Assembly: GCA_003987795.1 (NCBI GenBank)
Contig: RXJO01000241.1
Span: 1 to 41,421, forward strand
Direction of reading: 5' to 3'
Source of the DNA: Curvibacter sp.
GTDB lineage: Bacteria; Pseudomonadota; Gammaproteobacteria; Burkholderiales; Burkholderiaceae_C
DNA length: 41,421 nt
Both the position numbers and the translations under genes were made by a program. The notes beneath the pieces are model-generated. The model was not told where the DNA came from. It did no database searches and saw nothing but the letters and a program-made list of their open reading frames with translations. Position 1 is the first letter of the stretch, and each line of letters starts with the position of its first letter. Positions 17,930-24,662 of this stretch are shown piece by piece.

Positions 17930-17953
17930 ATGGAAACCACGAGTCAGTCATGA
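17930..17953 (+). CDS. Possible 7-codon leader ORF overlapping the ribH2 start
   Basis: ATG at 17930 opens a short frame encoding METTSQS whose TGA (17951-17953) overlaps the ribH2 ATG as ATGA. A GGGG run lies about 8 bases upstream, whereas ribH2 itself has no obvious ribosome binding site. Termination-reinitiation could therefore load ribosomes on ribH2, placing its translation under control of the same riboswitch-exposed region. It may equally be chance; only the arrangement is seen. Confidence 0.3.
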   Translation: METTSQS

Positions 17954-18468
17954 GTCACAAAGACTTTTCACTTCCCCCACTTGAGCTGCAAGCGTCTCAG
18001 GCGCCTCTGCAATTACCTGCTGATGGGCGCTATGCCTTCATCGAAGCCTCCTGGCATGCCGACATCGTGCAGCAGGCCCGCGCGGCCTTTCTGAGCGAGA
18101 TGGCGCGCCACGGTGTGCCCGCCAGCGCCATCGACGTGATCGGCGTGCCGGGCGCCTTCGAGATCCCCCTGCATGCCCAACGTCTCGCCCGCAGCGGCCG
18201 CTACCAGGCCGTGGTGGCCTGCGCTCTGGTGGTCGACGGCGGCATCTACCGCCACGAGTTCGTCGCACAGACGGTCGTCGAGGCCTTGATGAAGGTGCAG
18301 CTCGACACCGATGTGCCGATGATCTCGGCCGTGCTCACACCGCATCATTTCCATGAGCACCTGGAACACCGCAAGTACTTCCAGAACCATTTCAATGTGA
18401 AGGGCACCGAAGCAGCCCTGGCCTGCGTGCAGACCGTGTCCAGCCTGCGTGCCCTGACCGTGGCCTGA
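17950..18468 (+). CDS. ribH2: 6,7-dimethyl-8-ribityllumazine synthase, RibH2 type
   Basis: Condenses 5-amino-6-ribitylamino-uracil with dihydroxybutanone phosphate to the riboflavin precursor lumazine. The 172-residue protein closely follows Brucella-type RibH2: AFIEASWHADIV with Trp35 at the ribityl/ring site, GVPGAFEIPLHA, DGGIYRHEFVA with the catalytic His102, and TPHHFHEHLEH near the C-terminus. RibH2 enzymes are decameric and are often a second copy under riboswitch control; a housekeeping ribH would be expected elsewhere in the genome. The gene stands alone behind an FMN riboswitch. The ATG at 17950 is fixed by the family's length; the ribosome binding site is weak. Confidence 0.93.
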   Translation: MSHKDFSLPPLELQASQAPLQLPADGRYAFIEASWHADIVQQARAAFLSEMARHGVPASAIDVIGVPGAFEIPLHAQRLARSGRYQAVVACALVVDGGIYRHEFVAQTVVEALMKVQLDTDVPMISAVLTPHHFHEHLEHRKYFQNHFNVKGTEAALACVQTVSSLRALTVA

Positions 18469-18531
18469 TCCCCGGACCCGGCCGCTGCGGCAGCCTCCGG
18501 CCCTGGCACGGCCGGGTCGTGCTGCAGTGCA

Positions 18532-18559
18532 GCGAGGGCGCTACACTTTGCGCCCTCGC
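18532..18559. repeat. Perfect inverted repeat in the argA leader
   Basis: GCGAGGGCGC (18532-18541) and its exact complement (18550-18559) flank an 8-base loop TACACTTT. The loop plus the edge of the arm contains TACACT, which resembles a sigma-70 -10 box, so the element may be both a strong RNA hairpin and an operator over a promoter. There is no U-tract, so it is not a standard terminator of ribH2. Confidence 0.5.
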
Positions 18560-18615
18560 ATCCGGAAATTGCTGAAAACAGGCCGGATACCCCTTCGACC
18601 CTCCCCCCGCCCACC

Positions 18616-19962
18616 ATGTCCGCTGTTTTCAACTTCACCTTTGTGCCCTGGTTCCGTTCGGTGGCACCTTACATCCACATGCACCGGGGCAAGACCTTTG
18701 TGGTCGGCATCGCGGGTGAAGCCATCGCGGCCGGCAAGCTGCCGCACATTGCGCAAGACCTGGCGCTGATCCAGAGCATGGGCGTGAAGATCGTGCTGGT
18801 GCACGGCTTCCGGCCCCAGGTCAATGAACAACTGCGGGCCAAGGGCCAGGAGCCGCGCTACTCCCACGGCATCCGCATCACCGACGAGATCGCGCTCGAT
18901 TGCGCCCAGGAGGCAGCCGGCCAGTTGCGCTACGAGATCGAGGCCGCCTTCAGCATGGGCCTGCCCAACACGCCCATGGCCGGTTCCACCGTGCGCATGA
19001 TCTCAGGCAACTTCCTGACCGCGCGTCCTGTGGGCATCGTCGACGGTGTCGACTTCAAACACTCGGGCCTGGTGCGCAAGGTCGACGTGGCCAGCATCCA
19101 GCGCTCGCTGGATTTCGGCGCCATGGTGCTGCTGTCACCGTTCGGTTTCTCCCCCACCGGCGAAGCCTTCAACCTGAGCATGGAAGAAGTGGCGACCCGC
19201 GTGGCCACTGAGTTGCAGGCCGACAAGCTGATCTTCCTGACCGAGGTGCCCGGCATCCGCCAGGACCCACTGGCCCCCGAGGGCGAAGACAACCCCATCG
19301 ACACCGAGCTGCCGCTGGCGGCCGCCGAAAAGCTGCTCGCCCAGTTGCCCAAGGCGCAGGTGCCCACCGACACCGCCTTCTACCTGCAACACTGCGTGCA
19401 GGCCTGCAAGGGCGGCGTCGAACGCAGCCACATCCTGCCTTTCGCGGTCGACGGCTCGCTGCTGCTGGAGGTGTATGTGCACGATGGCATCGGCACCATG
19501 GTGGTCGACGAAAAACTCGAGGAACTGCGCGAAGCCACCGCCGACGACGTGGGCGGCATCCTGCAATTGATCGAACCCTTCGAAAAAGACGGCACCCTGG
19601 TCAAACGCAGCCGCACCGAGATCGAGCGCGACATCGAGGCCTACAGCATCATCGACCACGACGGCGTGATCTTTGCCTGCGCTGCCCTCTACCCCTACCC
19701 CGAGGCCCGCACTGCCGAAATGGCCGCCGTGACGGTCTCGCCGCAAAGCCAGGGCCAGGGCGATGGCGAAAAAATCCTCAAGCGCATCGAACAACGGGCC
19801 CGCGCCATGGGCCTGCAAAGCATTTTCGTGCTGACCACCCGCACCATGCACTGGTTCATCAAGCGCGGCTTCCAGCCCGTGGACCCGGACTGGCTGCCCG
19901 AGGCCCGCAAACGCAAGTACAACTGGGACCGCAAGAGCCAGGTGCTGGTCAAGAAGCTTTGA
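18616..19962 (+). CDS. argA: N-acetylglutamate synthase (amino-acid acetyltransferase)
   Basis: First enzyme of arginine synthesis: acetyl-CoA plus glutamate to N-acetylglutamate. The 448-residue protein has the two-domain ArgA layout. An amino-acid-kinase-like domain (about 1-290) with VLVHGFRPQVNEQL and the KVDVASIQ region would carry the arginine feedback site. A C-terminal GNAT domain (about 305-448) holds the acetyl-CoA loop QSQGQGDGEKIL and ends with RGFQPVDPDWLPEARKRKYNWDRKS, typical of ArgA. No other arg gene is near. The protein starts at ATG 18616, without a strong ribosome binding site, behind the inverted repeat at 18532-18559. Confidence 0.95.
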   Translation: MSAVFNFTFVPWFRSVAPYIHMHRGKTFVVGIAGEAIAAGKLPHIAQDLALIQSMGVKIVLVHGFRPQVNEQLRAKGQEPRYSHGIRITDEIALDCAQEAAGQLRYEIEAAFSMGLPNTPMAGSTVRMISGNFLTARPVGIVDGVDFKHSGLVRKVDVASIQRSLDFGAMVLLSPFGFSPTGEAFNLSMEEVATRVATELQADKLIFLTEVPGIRQDPLAPEGEDNPIDTELPLAAAEKLLAQLPKAQVPTDTAFYLQHCVQACKGGVERSHILPFAVDGSLLLEVYVHDGIGTMVVDEKLEELREATADDVGGILQLIEPFEKDGTLVKRSRTEIERDIEAYSIIDHDGVIFACAALYPYPEARTAEMAAVTVSPQSQGQGDGEKILKRIEQRARAMGLQSIFVLTTRTMHWFIKRGFQPVDPDWLPEARKRKYNWDRKSQVLVKKL

Positions 19963-19967
19963 GGCCC

Positions 19968-19981
19968 AGCCCAGCTGGGCT
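19968..19981 (+). terminator. Palindrome just after argA, possible terminator stem
   Basis: AGCCCAGCTGGGCT is a perfect 14-base palindrome beginning 6 bases past the argA stop. As RNA it could form only a tight stem, and no U-tract follows, so termination is a guess. Confidence 0.3.
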
Positions 19982-20173
19982 TGGCGCGAATCAAACCGTT
20001 GGACCAACACCTCAGCGGGGTTTTCCCGAAAATTTGAGACTTGGCGAGGCACAAGCGCGGGATTTCGCTGAACGGGCGCCCGGGGCAAGCTATATTGTGA
20101 AAATTGTGACGAGAGTCTACAAACCCAGGTGTGTTACACAGCGTGCCTCACGCTCCAGCCAAGCCCGAATGCC

Positions 20174-20800
20174 ATGACCGACGACCACGGACCTGAAATC
20201 GCCCACAACCAGGATGAAGTCGATGTTCACTTTCGACTGGGCCAGCTCACCCGTCAGTTGCATGACTCGCTCAATGCGTTGGGCATTGCCGACAAACTGC
20301 ACGGCGCCGCCGAAGAACTGCCCGACGCCAAGAGCCGCCTGAGCTACATCGCGCGCCTGACCGGCGAAGCGGCCGAAAAAGTGCTGAACTCGGTGGACAA
20401 AACCAAGGCCGCGCGTGAACCGGTGGATGTCGAAACCCGGCGTCTGACCGAACTGATCGAGCGCTACCCTGGCACCACCTTCACCGGCAAGGATTTGCTC
20501 ACCTACCTGCACCTGGTCAGCCAATCAAATGCGGCAATGGACGAGAACCTGACCGACATCATGATGGCGCAGGACTTCCACGACCTCACCGGTCAGGTGA
20601 TCGCACGCGTGGTCAACCTGGCGTCCGACATCGAGAAGCAGCTGCTCGACCTGTTGGTGAGCACCGCGCCTGACGGCAACACCTACCATGCCCCTGCCAC
20701 CAAGGACCTGCAGGGCCCCGTGGTGGATGGTCAAGCCAACCGCGAGGTGGTGACCAACCAATCTCAGGTCGACGACCTGCTGGCCAGCCTGGGGTTCTGA
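20174..20800 (+). CDS. cheZ: Chemotaxis protein phosphatase CheZ
   Basis: Dephosphorylates CheY-P to reset flagellar switching. The 208-residue protein is mostly helical and contains the catalytic signature QDFHDLTGQ, equivalent to E. coli QDFQDLTGQ: Asp137 positions CheY and Gln141 directs the attacking water. The extreme C-terminus QVDDLLASLGF is the CheY-docking helix. ATG 20174 is preferred; an in-frame GTG at 20129 would add 15 residues unlike the family. The gene is not next to cheY or any flagellar gene here, lying alone between argA and a porin, which is unusual. A TATATT box and paired ATTGTGA repeats (about 20091-20108) may mark its promoter. Confidence 0.93.
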   Translation: MTDDHGPEIAHNQDEVDVHFRLGQLTRQLHDSLNALGIADKLHGAAEELPDAKSRLSYIARLTGEAAEKVLNSVDKTKAAREPVDVETRRLTELIERYPGTTFTGKDLLTYLHLVSQSNAAMDENLTDIMMAQDFHDLTGQVIARVVNLASDIEKQLLDLLVSTAPDGNTYHAPATKDLQGPVVDGQANREVVTNQSQVDDLLASLGF

Positions 20801-20812
20801 GCGTTCAGTCAC

Positions 20813-20843
20813 GTCAGGAGGGCCGTCTTCGGCCCGACCTGAC
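20813..20843 (+). terminator. Hairpin downstream of cheZ
   Basis: GTCAGG/CCTGAC form the outer stem and GGGCC/GGCCC the inner stem around a 6-base loop (GTCTTC), starting 13 bases past the cheZ stop. The following bases are CCGG then TTCCCC, so the U-tract is poor; a terminator is likely but not certain. Confidence 0.5.
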
Positions 20844-21068
20844 TCCGGTTCCCCAGCCGCGACGGCTCCGAGGTGACGCGATCATGTCCCCTCATCGGGG
20901 CTGAACACCCCGGGCTTTCCCTTGCAGGTCAGGATTTGCCCCTGGCCTTGACAGCTTTTGGCACAGACGCCAAGGCGATCTCTTTGAAGAATGCGCTCGT
21001 CAGTTTCGCAGACCACTCTGCGTGACGCCAGCACAGCGCTGGTCGGACGACGACTCAAGGAGACAATT

Positions 21069-22454
21069 TTGAATCACGCCCCCACCCGTCTGCGGCCGAT
21101 GCTCGGACTCGCGACCCTCGCCATGATCTGGGGCCCAGCGCTGGCCCAGGACACTTCCGTCGGTCGCGTCAATGCCGATGCCAAAGCCGATGCCCAGGGC
21201 GCTTGGCACAGCGGCCAAGCCCTGATGGACGACAGCCACCTGAGCCTGCACCTGCGCCATCTGTACAAGGCCGGCACCAACACACCGGACGCCGGACTCC
21301 CCCCCAACTACCACACCTCGGTTCAGGCGGCCTCGCTCGATTTCACCAGCGGCTACTGGGCTGAGACGTTAGGCTTCGATCTGTCTTACGACACGGCGCT
21401 GAACATCAGCACCGGCACCGATGCCAGCGGCTTCACCGACGGAACCCTGCCGCGGCATCCAGCCAGCTTCAGCCGTATCGGAGAGCACGTCGTCAAGCTG
21501 AAGTGGCAGGGCGACGGCACACAGTTCAAGTCGCGCATCGGTCTGCAAAAGGTCTCCAACATGGGCATGCTGCACGCGCGAGACAGCCGAGCCCTGGAGA
21601 AGCTCTACAACGGCGCCCGCCTCGATGGGACACAAGGCGCCTGGAGCGGGCTGGTCGCTGTGGTGGACGCCACCATGGACCGCAACGAGACCTTCAAACG
21701 CCGATTCACGACGGCCAAGGGCACCGCCGTCGACTACCTGGCCACAGCCCAGATCAAGTGGGAGCCCCAGAAGAACCGTTCACTGCTTTATTTCACCGGC
21801 GCCGCACCGCATTACGTCATGCGCGAAGGGCTGGAAGGCGTTTGGCAGGCCGACCCGGCGCAGAAGGGCTCACTCAAGGCTGAGGGTTTTCTGTACCACA
21901 ACCGTGCACTCAGCGTGTGGCAGCAGGAAAACGCCAACGCCCGCCGTGGCTTCGACCGGAATGCCTACCATGCGGCCATCCGCCTCAGCGCTCAGGTCGA
22001 CAAGACCTTTGTGCAAGGTGGAACCACCTACACCCATGCCCCCAACAGCAATCCCAACGGCATGGGCTTCTTCGAATACAACATCGCGCGCAACGCGGTA
22101 GGCCGATTCGCCAGTCCGGCCTACAACGGCATGATCGACTACATGTACCACCGCGAACTGATGGCGTTCGGCATGGCGACGCAAGCGCTGACCCGCGAAT
22201 TCGGCGTGGGTGCAGCGGCCTACTACGGCAGCGGCATGAAATTCAAGGGAGTGGGCCTGGCACATGGCGATGTGATGGTCTTCGTCGAATACAAGCCCGA
22301 GCTCATCAAGGGCCTGCACACCGTGGTGGCCTACGACTGGTCGCGCAACTGGCGCGAGGTGCAAGGAGCCCCTGACGTGAGCCAGGGCCGGCAACTCAAT
22401 GCCAGCAAGACGGGGCCGATGATCCGCCTCGACTACCGCCACGAATTCTTCTGA
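21069..22454 (+). CDS. Outer membrane porin, OprD family
   Basis: A 461-residue outer-membrane channel for substrate-specific uptake. It starts at TTG 21069, with a perfect AAGGAG six bases upstream; ATG-type starts further up (frame open to 20991) would spoil the signal peptide. The signal sequence ends ALA-Q. The mature part is rich in alternating beta-strand patterns with aromatic girdle residues and ends in YRHEFF, a C-terminal Phe required by the Bam machinery. The N-terminal SLHLRHLYKAG and the SGYWAETLGFDLSYD region fit OprD (PF03573). It heads a plus-strand series with a phosphatase, a transporter and two GH3 enzymes, so an oligosaccharide or aryl-glycoside substrate is inferred. Confidence 0.8.
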   Translation: MNHAPTRLRPMLGLATLAMIWGPALAQDTSVGRVNADAKADAQGAWHSGQALMDDSHLSLHLRHLYKAGTNTPDAGLPPNYHTSVQAASLDFTSGYWAETLGFDLSYDTALNISTGTDASGFTDGTLPRHPASFSRIGEHVVKLKWQGDGTQFKSRIGLQKVSNMGMLHARDSRALEKLYNGARLDGTQGAWSGLVAVVDATMDRNETFKRRFTTAKGTAVDYLATAQIKWEPQKNRSLLYFTGAAPHYVMREGLEGVWQADPAQKGSLKAEGFLYHNRALSVWQQENANARRGFDRNAYHAAIRLSAQVDKTFVQGGTTYTHAPNSNPNGMGFFEYNIARNAVGRFASPAYNGMIDYMYHRELMAFGMATQALTREFGVGAAAYYGSGMKFKGVGLAHGDVMVFVEYKPELIKGLHTVVAYDWSRNWREVQGAPDVSQGRQLNASKTGPMIRLDYRHEFF

Positions 22455-22472
22455 CCCCGCCGGAGACAAGCC

Positions 22473-23279
22473 ATGATGCTCAAGAACATCCTGAGCCGCG
22501 TGTGCGGCCTGGGCCTGATCGCCCTGTGCTTCGCCACCCCCGGCGTCCATGCCGACGAGGCTGAAGTCCACCTGTACCTGACCCGCCACGGCAAGACCAT
22601 GCTCAACGTCTCCGACCGGGTGCAGGGCTGGTCAGACGCGGTGCTGACCCCCGATGGCATTGCGGTCGCGCAAGACCTGGGTAGGGGACTGAAGGACACT
22701 TCCTTTGCATCGGTCTACAGCAGCGATAGCGGCCGTGCCATGGAGACGGCACGCGTCGTGCAGGCGTTCAGCGGTCAGACCCAATTACCCCTGCAGATCG
22801 ACCCGCGCCTGCGTGAGTTCAACTTCGGCAGCTATGAGGCCGACCTCAACACCACGCTCTGGAACGATGCAGCCCGATTCGACGGCCTGGCCATGGAGGA
22901 CTGGCTCAAGAAGTTCACGCCCAAGCGCTTTGCCGATACGGTCGCGGCGATGGACCGCCGGCGCGGCACCACGCACGGCAAGACCTGGCCCGCCGAAGAC
23001 TACGCCACCATCACCAAACGACTGATCAACGCACTGACCGAGATCGCCAGCCAGCAGGCCCGGCGGGGTGGCGGAAAAGTGCTGGTGGTCTCGCATGGTC
23101 TGGCCATCGCGGCCGTGGTGGATACGCTGGCGCCGGGCAACCAATACCCCCTGCACAAACCGCTGACCAACGCCAGCATCACCGAAGTCGTGTACCGCGA
23201 CGGCCGCTTCGAGGTGCTGACCTTCAACGAAATGAAGTACGTCAAGGCCGGGCAGGCAGCGGCCAAGGCCCCCCAATAA
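22473..23279 (+). CDS. Exported histidine phosphatase
   Basis: A 268-residue member of the histidine phosphatase (phosphoglycerate-mutase-like) superfamily. An N-terminal signal peptide (hydrophobic core 9-23, cut near VHA) places it in the periplasm. The phospho-acceptor is His39 in LTRHGKT; the second active-site His208 lies in VVSHGLAI, with further conserved Arg in SSDSGRAMETA. It starts 18 bases after the porin stop, with GGAGA ahead, so the two are co-transcribed. Substrate unknown: a phosphorylated sugar or other organic phosphate entering through the porin is the simplest guess from context. Confidence 0.85.
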   Translation: MMLKNILSRVCGLGLIALCFATPGVHADEAEVHLYLTRHGKTMLNVSDRVQGWSDAVLTPDGIAVAQDLGRGLKDTSFASVYSSDSGRAMETARVVQAFSGQTQLPLQIDPRLREFNFGSYEADLNTTLWNDAARFDGLAMEDWLKKFTPKRFADTVAAMDRRRGTTHGKTWPAEDYATITKRLINALTEIASQQARRGGGKVLVVSHGLAIAAVVDTLAPGNQYPLHKPLTNASITEVVYRDGRFEVLTFNEMKYVKAGQAAAKAPQ

Positions 23280-23351
23280 GTCAGCCCAGCGCTCATGCCC
23301 GGCGCCTCTGGCGTCAGGGCCCCGTCGCGTCTTCTCATCCCCAGGCCCCTC

Positions 23352-24620
23352 ATGACCACTGCCCCCCGCGCCCTCGACACCCCACTGCCCGGTCGCTGCG
23401 CCGCACCGCGCGCCTCACGCCGCTTCATCGCCTTCTATGGCCTGGCCACCTTCGGCTTCTGGATGGCGGTGATGACACCCGTCATCGTCACCATGGCGCT
23501 CAAGGTGAATCAACTGGCCCCTGACAGCAAGGAAACCACCCTGGCCTGGGTGCTGGGCATCGGCGCCTTCGTGGCCATGATCGCCAACCCCGTGGCCGGA
23601 CTGTTCAGCGACCGCACCCGCTCACGCTTCGGCATGCGCCGCCCATGGCTGGTGGGGGGCGCCTTGCTGGGCCTGGCTGGCCTGATCATCGTGGCTGTCA
23701 GCCCTTCGGTATGGTTGCTCATGCTGGGCTGGTCACTGGCCCAATTGGCCTACAACGCCGTGCTGGCCGCCCTCATGGCCCTGATGCCCGACCAGATTCA
23801 CGAGTCCCAGCGCGGCGCCGTCGGCGGCCTGCTGGGCATGTGCATGCCCGCAGGCATCCTGGCAGGGGTGTACATGGCACAGGCGGCCAGCAGCCTGGCC
23901 CAGATGTTCCTGTTGCCCGCAGGCCTGTTCACGGTGTTCGTTTTCCTGTTGTGCGCCAACATGCGCGATCGGCTGGCACCAGCGCAAGCGGCACAGGCGC
24001 TGAGCCTGTCGGGCTTCATCCGCAGCTTCATGATCAATCCGCGGGGTGCAAGCGACTTTCTCTGGGCCTTTGCCAGCCGCTTCCTGCTGCTGCTGGGCAT
24101 CGCCACATTGATGACCTACCAAGTGTTCTACATGCTCGACAAGCTGAGCATCAGCACCGAGGCCGTGCCCGACAAGATGTTCCTGTCCACGCTGGTGTCA
24201 TGCGTCGCCATCGTGTTGTCCAGCCTGGCCAGTGGCTGGCTCAGCGACCGATGCGGACGTCGCAAAGCCTTTGTCCTGATCGCCGCATTGATCTACGCCG
24301 CGGGTCTGTTGGTCATCGGCATGGCCGACGATTTCAGGGGCCTGCTATGGGGGGTCGGCGTGTGCGGTCTGGGCCAAGGCATGTACGTGGCCGTCGACCT
24401 GGCCTTGGTGACCGAGGTGCTGCCCAACCCCGACGAGGCCGCCAAGGATCTGGGCCTGTTCAACCTGGCCAGCGCCATGCCGCAATCCGTGGCCCCCGTG
24501 ATCGCTCCGCTGTTCCTCGCGATGGGTGGCCCACAGAACTACGGCTCGCTGTTCACCGCCGCCGCAGCCTTCGCCGGGCTGGGCGCGCTGGCCGTACTGC
24601 CCATCCGCAAGGTGCGCTGA
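23352..24620 (+). CDS. MFS transporter, probable glycoside/sugar importer
   Basis: A 422-residue inner-membrane transporter with about 12 hydrophobic helices. The loop after helix 2 reads GLFSDRTRSRFGMRRPW, the MFS motif A in the form typical of sugar:cation symporter relatives; a second copy of the half-motif is WLSDRCGRRKAF between helices 8 and 9. ATG 23352 is chosen since the upstream in-frame ATG (23295) would add an unconserved stretch. Position between the phosphatase and two GH3 genes suggests import of beta-linked oligosaccharides for cytoplasmic hydrolysis, but the substrate is inferred. Confidence 0.85.
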   Translation: MTTAPRALDTPLPGRCAAPRASRRFIAFYGLATFGFWMAVMTPVIVTMALKVNQLAPDSKETTLAWVLGIGAFVAMIANPVAGLFSDRTRSRFGMRRPWLVGGALLGLAGLIIVAVSPSVWLLMLGWSLAQLAYNAVLAALMALMPDQIHESQRGAVGGLLGMCMPAGILAGVYMAQAASSLAQMFLLPAGLFTVFVFLLCANMRDRLAPAQAAQALSLSGFIRSFMINPRGASDFLWAFASRFLLLLGIATLMTYQVFYMLDKLSISTEAVPDKMFLSTLVSCVAIVLSSLASGWLSDRCGRRKAFVLIAALIYAAGLLVIGMADDFRGLLWGVGVCGLGQGMYVAVDLALVTEVLPNPDEAAKDLGLFNLASAMPQSVAPVIAPLFLAMGGPQNYGSLFTAAAAFAGLGALAVLPIRKVR

Positions 24621-24662
24621 GCCCCTGCCCCATTCGACAGAAACCTCTGAGAGCCCCCCCTC

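Noticed and set aside
17755-17949. N-terminal extension of ribH2 to 17755
   Set aside because: It would translate the FMN riboswitch; family length and homology fit the ATG at 17950.
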